Assembly: GCF_021390195.1 (NCBI RefSeq)
Contig: NZ_CP090003.1
Coordinates: 1,042,001 to 1,106,000 of the forward strand
Length of the DNA: 64,000 nucleotides
Reading direction: 5' to 3'
Origin: Flagellimonas sp. CMM7
Lineage (GTDB): Bacteria; Bacteroidota; Bacteroidia; Flavobacteriales; Flavobacteriaceae
Numbering within the stretch: position 1 is the stretch's first letter; each line of letters begins with the position of its first letter. Positions 44,639-54,800 of this stretch are shown here, piece by piece. The notes under the pieces were generated by a model. The model was not told where the DNA came from and searched no databases. It worked only from the letters and a program-made list of their open reading frames with translations. The translations under genes and the position numbers were made by a program.

Positions 44639-46450
44639 TTAGTGGTTGAGTTCTTCTTCGTTTTCCTGAAGCGGAATGTTCTGTGGAACAAAATCCTGCC
44701 CTGGGATAATATATTCACCATTTTCATACGTTTTACTATAATCGTAAGCCCAACGGTGTACGTGAGGAATTGCACCTGGCCAATTTCCATGCATATGCTC
44801 TTGTGGAGCTGTCCATTCCAATGTATTGGAACTCCATGGGTTTTGAGGTCCTTTCTTTCCGTAAAATATACTTCTCACAAAGTTGTAAACGAATACCAAT
44901 TGTGCTGCTCCTGCAATAAGTGCAAACACCGTCATCAATACTTGAACGTTTGTTAACTCATCAAACATTGGGAATGCCGTGTTTTCATAATAACGTCTTG
45001 GCACTCCGGCCATACCAACAAAGTGCATTGGAAAGAATATACCATAGGCACAAATTGCCGTAATCCAGAAATGCACATAACCCAAGTTTTTATTCATCAT
45101 TCTACCCTGGAACATTTTAGGGAACCAATGGTATACCCCAGCAAAAAGTCCATACAGTGCAGAAATACCCATTACCAAGTGGAAGTGAGCTACTACAAAG
45201 TAAGTATCATGAACATTGATATCCAATGTACTATCCCCAAGGATAATACCTGTAAGACCACCAGATATAAAGGTAGAGACAAGACCTATGGAAAACAACA
45301 TGCCTGGGTTAAGCTGCAGGTTTCCTTTCCATAAGGTGGTTATATAGTTGAAGGCCTTTACTGCGGACGGTATTGCAATCAATAATGTTGTAAATGTAAA
45401 TACAGAGCCCAAGAATGGATTCATACCAGAGATGAACATATGGTGACCCCATACAATAGTAGATAAGAAAGCAATAGCTAAAATGGAAGCTACCATCGCT
45501 CTATAACCAAATATAGGTTTCCTCGCGTTGGTCGACATTACTTCTGAAGTAATTCCCAAAGCAGGAAGTAAAACAATATATACTTCTGGGTGGCCCAAGA
45601 ACCAAAACAAGTGCTCGAACAATACGGGTGACCCTCCTTGGTAATGCAGCACCTCTCCTTGAATAAATATATCCGAAAGGAAAAAGGATGTACCAAAACT
45701 TCTATCCATTATCAACAGTAAAGCCGCTGAAAGTAATACTGGGAAAGATATTACACCGATAATTGCCGTAACAAAAAATGCCCAAATGGTCAATGGCAAA
45801 CGTGTCATTGACATTCCTTTGGTTCTTAAATTGATTACTGTTACAATATAATTTAGTGAACCCAATAAGGACGAAGCAATAAATATTGCCATGGATACCA
45901 GCCATAAGGTCATGCCCATACCAGAACCTGGTTGTGCCATTGGCAATGAACTCAATGGTGGGTAAATAGTCCAACCCGCTGCTGCTGGTCCTGCTTCAAC
46001 AAATAATGAAATAATCATGATAACCGCTGACACAAAAAACATCCAAAAAGAAAGCATGTTCAAGAAGCCAGATGCCATATCACGAGCACCTATCTGTAAA
46101 GGAATCAATAAGTTACTAAACGTACCACTCAACCCTGCAGTCAATACAAAGAATACCATAATGGTACCATGCATAGTAATCAAAGCTAAGTAAACATCAG
46201 CATCCATAACACCTTCAGGTGCCCATTTGCCTAAAAATGCCTCAAAAACTGAAAATGATTCTCCAGGCCATGCCAATTGCATTCTAAACAACAATGACAT
46301 TGCAATTCCTATAAAGCCCATGACCAAAACACCTGTAATAAGATATTGCTTGGCAATCATCTTATGGTCTTGACTAAAGATATATTTGGTTACAAACGTT
46401 TCTTTATGATGATGTCCATGATCTTCATGTCCGTGTTCAGTAGCTGACAT
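44639..46450 (-). CDS. ctaD: cytochrome c oxidase subunit I (aa3 type)
   Basis: A 603-residue protein with 12 or more helices. It has the low-spin heme ligand His in LITMHGTIMVFF, CuB ligands HPEVY (with the crosslinked Tyr) and WGHHMFISG, and the heme a3/a ligands VHDTYFVVAHFHLVMG. These are A-type heme-copper oxidase features. The N-terminus begins with a His-rich HGHEDHGHHHKE stretch. It reduces oxygen to water and pumps protons. It is the last gene of the operon, 39 bases after coxB. Confidence 0.97.
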   Translation of the reverse strand: MSATEHGHEDHGHHHKETFVTKYIFSQDHKMIAKQYLITGVLVMGFIGIAMSLLFRMQLAWPGESFSVFEAFLGKWAPEGVMDADVYLALITMHGTIMVFFVLTAGLSGTFSNLLIPLQIGARDMASGFLNMLSFWMFFVSAVIMIISLFVEAGPAAAGWTIYPPLSSLPMAQPGSGMGMTLWLVSMAIFIASSLLGSLNYIVTVINLRTKGMSMTRLPLTIWAFFVTAIIGVISFPVLLSAALLLIMDRSFGTSFFLSDIFIQGEVLHYQGGSPVLFEHLFWFLGHPEVYIVLLPALGITSEVMSTNARKPIFGYRAMVASILAIAFLSTIVWGHHMFISGMNPFLGSVFTFTTLLIAIPSAVKAFNYITTLWKGNLQLNPGMLFSIGLVSTFISGGLTGIILGDSTLDINVHDTYFVVAHFHLVMGISALYGLFAGVYHWFPKMFQGRMMNKNLGYVHFWITAICAYGIFFPMHFVGMAGVPRRYYENTAFPMFDELTNVQVLMTVFALIAGAAQLVFVYNFVRSIFYGKKGPQNPWSSNTLEWTAPQEHMHGNWPGAIPHVHRWAYDYSKTYENGEYIIPGQDFVPQNIPLQENEEELNH

Positions 46451-46489
46451 AATCTTTCTAAATTTTTATTATAGTTCTTTTCCTAGCCT

Positions 46490-47548
46490 TTATTCAACAG
46501 GTGCAACAGTTTGCGTAAATGTTGTCTGCTCAGCAATCCATTTATTGTATTCTTCCTCTGTTTCCACTATAATCTTCATTTGCATGTTATAATGGGATTT
46601 TCCACAGATTTTGTTACATAATAGGATATAATCAAACTCCCATGGCTCTGAATTCGGTTTTCCTTCTGCCGCTCGCTTTGCGCGTATGGCATTTGTTCTT
46701 TTGACTTTATCCACCACATCTGGGTTCAATCGCATTTCCTCCGTAGTTACCGTAGGTGTAAATGAAAATTGGGTAATCATACCTGGAACACAGTTCATTT
46801 GAGCCCTAAAGTGAGGCATGTATGCCGAATGCAACACATCTTGGGAGCGCATCATAAAATTTACCTTTCGGCCAACTGGTAAGTGCAATTCTTTTGTGAT
46901 GACATCATCTGCTGCGTTTGGGTCCGACTCATCTAAACCAAGAACGTTTGCTCTATCAATATCTATTAAACGAACACTTGCATCTCCAAGAACATTATCA
47001 TCCCCACCATAGCGAGCTGTCCAGTTAAATTGTTGGGCATACAACTCCACTATTAAAGGGTCATCTTCATCATTTATATCCATGATGTTTGTCCAGGTAT
47101 ACAACCCCCATAGAATTAAACCTGCAAGCACAATAACCGGAATAATGGTCCATATAAACTCTAAGCGGTCATTATCTGCAAAGAAAAGTGCTTTTTTACC
47201 TTTCTCTCCTCTATACTTATATCCAAAATAGTGCAATAAGGCTTGTGTAATGGTCTGTACAAAAAAGATAATGGCAAATGACACCCACATGAGTTGGTCA
47301 TATTCCCCACCATGTGCAGAAGAAGCTTCTGGAAGCAACATCTTATTGTATTTTGCAAAACTAAATATGGTAATTCCGTAGATAAAAATCAGGAATCCGA
47401 ATAACAAATAACCATTGTACTTGTTATCTGAATCTGTGGCTATCTCCGTGCTTTCTGATTTCAGTTGGGACAATTCAAAAATCTTGGTCATTTGCCAGAT
47501 TGCGATTGCTACCAGTACTAAAACAGTCAATGTTAATAATGCAGTCAT
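46490..47548 (-). CDS. coxB: cytochrome c oxidase subunit II with four membrane helices
   Basis: A 352-residue protein. Its CuA site is complete: C311, C315, H319 and M322 in CNKICGKSHYNM, with the upstream His in HSAYMPHFRAQ. It has two additional N-terminal helices (about 2-20 and 46-66) before the usual helix pair (about 85-108 and 130-150), so it is larger than the classical two-helix subunit II. CuA accepts electrons from the cytochrome c of ActA or ActE. SCO (20473-21219) probably loads its copper. Confidence 0.95.
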   Translation of the reverse strand: MTALLTLTVLVLVAIAIWQMTKIFELSQLKSESTEIATDSDNKYNGYLLFGFLIFIYGITIFSFAKYNKMLLPEASSAHGGEYDQLMWVSFAIIFFVQTITQALLHYFGYKYRGEKGKKALFFADNDRLEFIWTIIPVIVLAGLILWGLYTWTNIMDINDEDDPLIVELYAQQFNWTARYGGDDNVLGDASVRLIDIDRANVLGLDESDPNAADDVITKELHLPVGRKVNFMMRSQDVLHSAYMPHFRAQMNCVPGMITQFSFTPTVTTEEMRLNPDVVDKVKRTNAIRAKRAAEGKPNSEPWEFDYILLCNKICGKSHYNMQMKIIVETEEEYNKWIAEQTTFTQTVAPVE

Positions 47549-47575
47549 TGTATATCTTTCTAAGCCTTAATCGTA

Positions 47576-48919
47576 TTAATAATGAAATTGTCTACTTTCC
47601 TCAATAAATGGATTGCGCTTTGGTTGTAATGGTTGTTTTGTAAGCGTGTTGAACACCCAGTACACAAACAGTCCTCCAAAGAACAATATTCCTCCAATTT
47701 CAGGTAATCCTATATACCATTGGTCACCAACTGTAGCGGGCATAATCATATTGAAAACATCCATGTAGTGTCCAAAGAGCACTACAATACCAGCCATGAT
47801 AACAAACCAATTTACTCTTTTGTAATCACTGTTCATCAATACCAATAGTGGAAATATAAAGTTCATTGCCAACATTCCAAAGAATGGCAATTTATAATCC
47901 TCAATCCTTGTAATAAAATAAGTTACCTCTTCTGGGATGTTAGCATACCATATCAACATAAATTGAGAAAACCACAGATATGTCCAGAAAATACTGATAC
48001 CGAACATGAATTTCGCCAAATCATGAATATGGCTATCATTAACATTCTCTAAATGCCCTTTTGATTTCAGATAAATAGTAACCATTGCAATTACCGTTAT
48101 TCCAGAAACAAACATACTTGCAAATACATACCATCCAAACAGCGTACTGAACCAGTGTGGATCAACGCTCATTATCCAATCCCAAGACATCATGGATTCC
48201 GTAATTAAATAGAACACCAAGAAGGCTGCGGAAATTCTGAAATTCAATTTAAAGTTTGAATTATCATCAGACTCATCTTGTGCCAAGGAAAGTTTTCTAG
48301 AATATTCGCGGTAAAAAATCCAACCGCCCAAAAAGATAGCAGCACGAATTAAAAAGAAAGTAGGGTTTAAATATCCTGCTTTTCCTTGTAACAATTTATC
48401 ATGTGCAACCACATCTGCATCCATCCAAACAAACATATGGTTCATGTGCAATACAGAAAGTAATAAAATAACAAATACAATTATTCCACCAGGCACCAAA
48501 TATGCGGTAATACCTTCCATAACACGGAATAGCAGTGGTGACCAACCAGCTTGTGCTGCTCGTTGAATAGCATAAAAGGCCAATACACCCAATGATATCA
48601 TAAAAAAGAAAAAGGCAGCTACATATAATGCAGACCAAGGTCTATTTTGTAATTGGTGCAACAAATGCTCATCATGTGATGCATCATGCGAAGCTTCCGC
48701 TCCATGGGCATCTTTTTCTGCGTGGCTGTCAGTCGTAGTTTGATGTGAAGCTTCTTCAGCATGACCTCCTCCATGACCATCACCATGTGCTGAGGCTACC
48801 ATTGCCTTAGCTTCTTCCACAGTACTGGGAGCGGATAAAAAACCTGTTGCTAAACAAATCAATCCAACTGCCATTGCAATGAAAGATCCTATTTTTAGTC
48901 TGTTTGAAAACGTGTACAT
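47576..48919 (-). CDS. actF: alternative complex III membrane subunit ActF
   Basis: A 447-residue protein with about ten helices. A histidine-rich loop (HGDGHGGGHAEEASHQTTTDSHAEKDAHG, split here for length) lies after the first helix, at about residues 44-80. The core helices are LYVAAFFFFMISLGVLAFYAIQR and similar, as in ActF/NrfD-like quinol:cytochrome c oxidoreductase subunits. It follows actE by 17 bases and precedes coxB by 27. Its likely role is as a structural and proton-related partner of ActC, based on known ACIII structures. Confidence 0.9.
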   Translation of the reverse strand: MYTFSNRLKIGSFIAMAVGLICLATGFLSAPSTVEEAKAMVASAHGDGHGGGHAEEASHQTTTDSHAEKDAHGAEASHDASHDEHLLHQLQNRPWSALYVAAFFFFMISLGVLAFYAIQRAAQAGWSPLLFRVMEGITAYLVPGGIIVFVILLLSVLHMNHMFVWMDADVVAHDKLLQGKAGYLNPTFFLIRAAIFLGGWIFYREYSRKLSLAQDESDDNSNFKLNFRISAAFLVFYLITESMMSWDWIMSVDPHWFSTLFGWYVFASMFVSGITVIAMVTIYLKSKGHLENVNDSHIHDLAKFMFGISIFWTYLWFSQFMLIWYANIPEEVTYFITRIEDYKLPFFGMLAMNFIFPLLVLMNSDYKRVNWFVIMAGIVVLFGHYMDVFNMIMPATVGDQWYIGLPEIGGILFFGGLFVYWVFNTLTKQPLQPKRNPFIEESRQFHY

Positions 48920-48936
48920 AGTATACTCTTATCCAA

Positions 48937-49506
48937 TTATTTTGTTAGATCTTCCTTTAATTTCATCACATACTCGGATACCTGCCACATCTCTTCTTCA
49001 TTAGCAAATTGAGCTGCGTAAGAACCCATTGAGTTTAATCCGTAATAGATGGTGTGGTAGGTAGTACCTACTGTAATGTTACGTGCTACATCATCATAGC
49101 TAGGAACACCCAATATTTTTTCTCTTTTCACCAATGTGCCCTGCCCTTTTCCTTTTGGTCCATGACAAATTGAACAATAAATATCGTAAAGCTCTTTTCC
49201 TGTTGCCAAATTAGCTTCGCTTTGTAAAGAATCCAATGGACTCAAATTCAATCTTGCCAAAGCTTTTCCTTCAGGAGTATTCTCAAATTTGTACGGCATG
49301 TATCCTCTAGGGATCGTGTTTTCTGCTGGGAGCATAGCTTCTGTCCCATTTGGAAACAATCCATTATCAACTCCCTGATAAGTTTCGTATCCCACAGGTT
49401 CATACATATTGGGCATATACTGGTAGTTTGGACTATTCTTGTCAGCGCAAGCCGCCATAGACAGGACCAAAACTAAGACAATACCTATTTTACCTAAATG
49501 CTTCAT
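48937..49506 (-). CDS. actE: alternative complex III monoheme cytochrome c subunit ActE
   Basis: 189 residues from the ATG at 49506, which gives a lipoprotein signal ending SMAAC (Cys20); an upstream ATG at 49533 overlaps actD and lacks a clear signal. The heme motif CSICH is at residues 111-115, with the likely axial Met in the last 40 residues (SMGSYAAQF or EEMWQVSEYVMK). The N-terminal half holds the ActE-specific NYQYMPNMYEPVGYETY segment. It is anchored on the periplasmic side and is a candidate electron donor to CuA. Confidence 0.93.
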   Translation of the reverse strand: MKHLGKIGIVLVLVLSMAACADKNSPNYQYMPNMYEPVGYETYQGVDNGLFPNGTEAMLPAENTIPRGYMPYKFENTPEGKALARLNLSPLDSLQSEANLATGKELYDIYCSICHGPKGKGQGTLVKREKILGVPSYDDVARNITVGTTYHTIYYGLNSMGSYAAQFANEEEMWQVSEYVMKLKEDLTK

Positions 49507-49510
49507 AGTT

Positions 49511-50038
49511 TTATGACTCCTTTTCTGTAACATTTATTTCCACAGCTCCTGTATCCCACAACAAAGCAGTAAGCTCTTTTTCATTATCATGAACTCCTAT
49601 TTCCATCAAAAAATGGTCATCTGTAGTTCTTACATCTGGATTTTCCGCTTTTTTAAACGGCCACATTTTACTTCTTAAATAAAATGTGATCACCATTAAG
49701 TGGGCCGCGAAGAACACCGTTAATTCAAACATAATTGGTACAAAAGCAGGCATGTTTTCCAAGTAAGTAAAACTTGGTTTACCCCCAATATCCTGAGGCC
49801 AATCATCAATCATGATGTAATTCATCATTACAATGGCCACAGTAAGTCCCAAACAACCATACATAAAAGAAGTAATTGCTATACGGGTATCTTCAAGACC
49901 AAGTGCTTTATCTAAACCATGTACTGGAAAAGGTGTATACACTTCATCAATATGATGGTGTTCTGCTCTTACCTTCTTTACGGCATGCATCAACACATCA
50001 TCATCAGTATAAAGTGCATGTATAACTTTTGATGCCAT
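49511..50038 (-). CDS. actD: alternative complex III membrane subunit ActD (DUF3341)
   Basis: A 175-residue protein. The DUF3341 start KVIHALYTDDDVLMHAVKKVRA is followed by EVYTPFPVHGLDKALGL and two membrane helices (about 56-77 and 98-120). The periplasmic/cytoplasmic tail contains TTDDHFLMEIGVHDNE. Known ActD subunits clamp the complex from the cytoplasmic side. It lies two bases after actC and four bases before actE. Confidence 0.92.
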   Translation of the reverse strand: MASKVIHALYTDDDVLMHAVKKVRAEHHHIDEVYTPFPVHGLDKALGLEDTRIAITSFMYGCLGLTVAIVMMNYIMIDDWPQDIGGKPSFTYLENMPAFVPIMFELTVFFAAHLMVITFYLRSKMWPFKKAENPDVRTTDDHFLMEIGVHDNEKELTALLWDTGAVEINVTEKES

Positions 50039-50040
50039 AA

Positions 50041-51768
50041 CTATTTTTTAGCGTTTAATTTTTTTGCTTGTCCTGCCCAATCATCACGTTGCGCCCTTCC
50101 CGGGAAGGAACCAGTGATAGAATCCAGCAAGTCATATTCTTTTTCTGTCATTTTACTCACCTGAGCGAACGTAAAAATTCCTATCTGGTTCAAGGTTTGT
50201 TCCATTTGAGGTCCAATACCTTTTACTTTTTTCAAATCGTCTGCAGTTTCAGTTTCCGCATTAAATACACCAATGGTATCTAACAAGGAGGAAACTTTCT
50301 TTTCATCAGGTTTGTCCTTTTCTGCTTTTGGAGCCTTTTCTTTCTTTACCTCACCTTTTACAGCTGGCATTTCATATAGAGGTTTCCCTGCATCCCTAAG
50401 TTTCTTATACTTCTCTCCAGACGCCTTCAAAATTGATTTAACCTCTGCCTGCGCAATTACAGGGAACGTTCTGGAATATAAAAGGAACAATACAAAGAAG
50501 AAACCTATGGTACCGATAAAAATTCCTATATCCACAAATGTTGGAGAGAACATGGTCCATGAAGACGGCAAGTAATCTCTATGTAAGGAAGTAACAATAA
50601 TCACAAATCGTTCAAACCACATTCCTATGTTCACCACAATGGAAATGAAGAACGAGAACATGATACTGGTACGTAATTTTTTGAACCACATAAACTGTGG
50701 GGAAAACACGTTACAAGTCATCATAGACCAATATGCCCACCAGTAAGGTCCTGTTGCCCTATTTAGGAACGCATACTGTTCGTATTCAACCCCAGAATAC
50801 CAAGCAATGAACAGTTCCGTAATATAGGCACATCCAACTATAGAACCCGTAATCATAATTACAATGTTCATCAATTCTATATGTTGAACGGTTATATAGG
50901 CTTCAAGGCTACACACCTTTCTCATGATGATAAGCAAAGTGTTTACCATAGCAAATCCAGAGAAAATTGCACCCGCAACAAAGTAGGGTGGGAATATAGT
51001 GGTATGCCATCCTGGTATCACCGATGTAGCAAAGTCAAAGGATACAATGGTGTGTACAGAAAGTACAAGTGGTGTTGCCAAACCTGCCAAAACCAATGAA
51101 ACTTCTTCAAAACGTTGCCAATCTTTGGCCCTACCGGTCCAACCAAAACTTAATAAACTATATATTTTCTTTTGAAATGGTTTAACAGCTCTATCGCGAA
51201 TCATGGCGAAATCCGGTAACAAACCTGTCCACCAGAATACCAAGGAAACGGATAAGTATGTTGAAATCGCAAATACATCCCAAAGTAGTGGTGAGTTAAA
51301 GTTTACCCACAACGAACCAAATTGGTTTGGAATTGGAAGTACCCAATACGCCAACCAAGGACGACCCATGTGAATGATTGGAAACAAACCTGCCTGAATA
51401 ACCGAGAAAATGGTCATTGCCTCCGCAGAACGGTTAATTGCCATTCTCCATTTCTGTCTAAATAAAAGCAATACAGCAGAAATCAGTGTTCCTGCGTGAC
51501 CAATACCTACCCACCAAACAAAGTTTGTAATATCCCAGGCCCAGTTTACGGTCTTATTAAGACCCCAAACCCCAATACCTGTGGAAATGGTATAAATGAT
51601 ACATCCTAGACCCCAAAGGAATGCAACTAAAGCAATGGTAAATACAATCCACCAATGTTTGTTGGCCTTCCCCTCCACAGGAGCTGCGATATCCACGGTA
51701 ACGTCATGGTATCCTTTATCTCCAAGTACTAAGGGCTTTCGAATAGGTGCTTCGTAATGCGACGCCAT
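50041..51768 (-). CDS. actC: alternative complex III quinol-oxidising subunit ActC (NrfD family) with helix-hairpin-helix tail
   Basis: A 575-residue protein. Ten helices of the NrfD/PsrC type occupy about residues 35-440, with WWVGIGHAGTLISAVLLLFRQKWR and HTIVSFDFATSVIPGWHTTIFPPYFVAGAIFSG (split in two by function: quinol site region). After a Lys/Glu-rich linker, residues 506-575 form a domain like the helix-hairpin-helix or H3TH fold, with LKKVKGIGPQMEQTLNQIGI. This tail is not needed for quinol oxidation, and its function is open. The gene sits between actB and actD. Confidence 0.93.
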   Translation of the reverse strand: MASHYEAPIRKPLVLGDKGYHDVTVDIAAPVEGKANKHWWIVFTIALVAFLWGLGCIIYTISTGIGVWGLNKTVNWAWDITNFVWWVGIGHAGTLISAVLLLFRQKWRMAINRSAEAMTIFSVIQAGLFPIIHMGRPWLAYWVLPIPNQFGSLWVNFNSPLLWDVFAISTYLSVSLVFWWTGLLPDFAMIRDRAVKPFQKKIYSLLSFGWTGRAKDWQRFEEVSLVLAGLATPLVLSVHTIVSFDFATSVIPGWHTTIFPPYFVAGAIFSGFAMVNTLLIIMRKVCSLEAYITVQHIELMNIVIMITGSIVGCAYITELFIAWYSGVEYEQYAFLNRATGPYWWAYWSMMTCNVFSPQFMWFKKLRTSIMFSFFISIVVNIGMWFERFVIIVTSLHRDYLPSSWTMFSPTFVDIGIFIGTIGFFFVLFLLYSRTFPVIAQAEVKSILKASGEKYKKLRDAGKPLYEMPAVKGEVKKEKAPKAEKDKPDEKKVSSLLDTIGVFNAETETADDLKKVKGIGPQMEQTLNQIGIFTFAQVSKMTEKEYDLLDSITGSFPGRAQRDDWAGQAKKLNAKK

Positions 51769-51801
51769 AATTTATCTTCTAGTTACTTTCTTATTTATTG
51801 A

Positions 51802-54800
51802 TTAAGCCTCGTTGGTATTTCTCACCTTAACATGGTAGAAAACATTGGGTTTTGTGCCCACATGCTCCAATAGGTGATACATTCTATCATCTTCCTTCAA
51901 TTCGGCAATCTTACTTTCTTTATCGTTGATGTCCCCAAAGACCATAGCTCCACTACTACAAGCAGATGAGCAAGCCGTTTGGAATTCTCCATCCTTAATT
52001 ACACGTCCATCTCTCTTAGCATCTAAAATGGTCTTCTGTGTCATTTGAATACACATGGAACATTTTTCCATTACCCCTCTTGAACGTACATTAACATCTG
52101 GATTGATGACCATTTTTCCTAGGTCATTATTCATATTGTAGTCAAACTCGTCATTGTCATAATACAAGAACCAGTTAAATCTACGTACTTTATAAGGACA
52201 GTTGTTGGCACAATATCTTGTACCTACACAACGATTGTATGCCATTTGGTTTTGCCCTTGTCTACCGTGAGATGTTGCCGCTACTGGACAAACCGTTTCA
52301 CAAGGTGCATGGTTACAATGTTGACACATAACAGGCTGGAATGCCACTTGAGGGTTTGCGGATGCATCTTCCATCTCCCTAAACCCACCTAAGGAACCAT
52401 TATCGCCCCAAAGGCCGTCCATGTTATCCTTTTTCTCGTTATCCTGCTCAAAAGATTCTTCAGAGGAATAGTATCTATCAATACGCAACCAGTGCATATC
52501 TCTTGATTTTCTGATTTCTTCTTTACCTACAACAGGAACATTATTTTCTGCGTGGCAGGCAATAACACAAGCTCCACAACCGGTACAAGAATTTAAATCG
52601 ATGGATAAGTTGAAGTGATGTCCGATAGAACGGTCAAATTCTTGCCACAAATCTGCATCTGGCGAGGTAACAGGTATTTCTTGGTGATCTTTGGATACCT
52701 GTGGAACTGCATTCCACTCGTGATGGTCTTTGGTATTGAAGATTTCCAAGGTCGTTTCCTTGATAATATCCCCTCTACCCATTAATGTTTTATGCAACTG
52801 AACACAAGCAAATTCATGTGTTCCTTCAGTTTTTTCTATACTAACCGATTGCACGTTATTGAAATTACTGTACAGTGAAAATGCATTTACCCCAGTTGCC
52901 ATTTCAGCTTTCATTCCGGCTTGTTTACCATAACCAAATGAAAGACCAACTGTTCCAGGAGCTTGACCTGGCTGGATAATCACCGCAACATTATCCAAAA
53001 CAGTACCATCAACAGTTAGTTTTGCATAGCTTCCGTTTAAACCACCATCGGCCACATTATAGTTTTCCATGCCCATTGCCTCAGCATCAGCTTTGGAAAC
53101 TGTTACATAGTTGCCCCATGAGACTCTGGTAATCGGATCAGGAAATTCTTGCAACCATGGGTTATTGGCCTGACGACCATCTCCCATTCCCACTTTAGAA
53201 TAAAGAATCAATTCTGTTCCAGAACTTGTAGTGTTCACTAAGGAACGTATTGCCGAAGCAATAGGAACAATACTTTCTTGCACTTCTTCCTCATCATTAG
53301 CAATTGCTAAAGGCTCCTCAGTCGTTTCTGGTGCAACTGGAGCAGTAAACACTCCATCTTGTAATGCTTTGTTCCAATCAGATTCTTGGAGCACTTCAGC
53401 ATTCCAAGTCTCTTTGATGTATTCGTAATACGTTTTATCACTGCCCATCCATGTAAGCAAAGCAGACTGTAACTGTCTTGTATCAAAAAGCTCACGGATA
53501 GCAGGTTGCGCTAGACTGTAATGTCCTTTTTTGAATTGCGCATCGCCCCAAGATTCTAAGTAATGGGAAGCAGCTGCAACATATTTGGACGCCTGTGCAG
53601 TTTCATCATTATTAAATGAAAAACTTACAGAAACATCTACCTTATCAAGTCCAGATACAAAATCCGCTGAATTTGGGAGTGAATAAACTGGATTTACACC
53701 ATCCATGATTAAAACTCCTACGCGACCAGCATTCATATCTGCAACTAACTTTGTCACTTTAGCGCTATCTCCCTGGCGAACATATCTAGGGTTCTCCGCA
53801 TCAAAAGCTTCACTAGCCAACAATTTATTAATCGCTAGCACAACAGTTTGTGCATTGATATCATTTAGTCCCGTGACAACAACAGCTTTGCTACCAGCTT
53901 TTCTAATTTGAGCAGCCACTGCCTCTACCGCTTCATCAACATCAGAAGTTCCTCCACCAACATTGCTGCCATTTAACTTTCCATACAACTTTGCCAAAGC
54001 AATTTTTTGCTGTGTTGGAGTCATCGGGTAACGCTTGTCAGCATTAGCCCCGGTCAAAGACATATTGGATTCTAGCTGAACATGCTTGGACATTTTTCCA
54101 TCTTTAGGAACACGCCCTCTTGCATAACCATCATCATATCCTCCTCCTTGCCAATCTCCCAAGAAATCTGCACCAAAAGAAACTATTAGCTCTGCTTTCT
54201 CGAAATCATAATCTGGTAAAGCGCGCTCTCCATAAGCAGTATCAAACGCATTTAACGCAGCATCTTCAGAAATAGCATCGTACGATATATGGTTTACGTT
54301 TTCGCCGTAGTTAGCTTTAAATTCAGCAATCAATTTATCAGTAGATGGGCTTGCATACGTTTGAGTAAGCAATACAATTTGCTTATTGGAATCTTTTAAA
54401 CTCCCCAGTTTTGCTCTAACCGTCGCATCCAACACTTTCCATTCAATGGGTTCTCCATTGGCGGAAGGCCCTTGCACCCTAGTGCTATCATATAATGAAA
54501 GTACAGATGCCTGAACTCTAGCATTGGCACTACCACTTACTTTAGCCTCTGTATTATTTTCAATTTTAATAGGTCTCCCTTCTCTGGTTTTAACCAGAAT
54601 ACTTGCAAAATCATGTCCATCAGCAATTGTGGTTGCATAGTAGTTTGCAACTCCGGGTACAATTCTGTCTGGCTGAACCACGTAAGGAATAGACTTATGA
54701 ACAGGCCCCTCACAAGCTGCAACGGTTGCTGCTGCCGTACTGAAACCCACATATTTTAAGAAGTCCCTTCTGTTGGTCGTGGAAGCTGACAGGTTTTCCT

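Noticed and set aside
44524..44790. N-terminal extension of the head-GIN gene
   Set aside because: It would read through the act-cox terminator and overlap ctaD in another frame, while the GTG at 44523 yields a clean signal peptide.
48700..48790. Histidine-rich stretch in ActF as a possible metal-storage domain
   Set aside because: Similar His-rich loops occur in many respiratory membrane subunits of the phylum (and at the CtaD N-terminus); nothing specific to a metal site can be seen.
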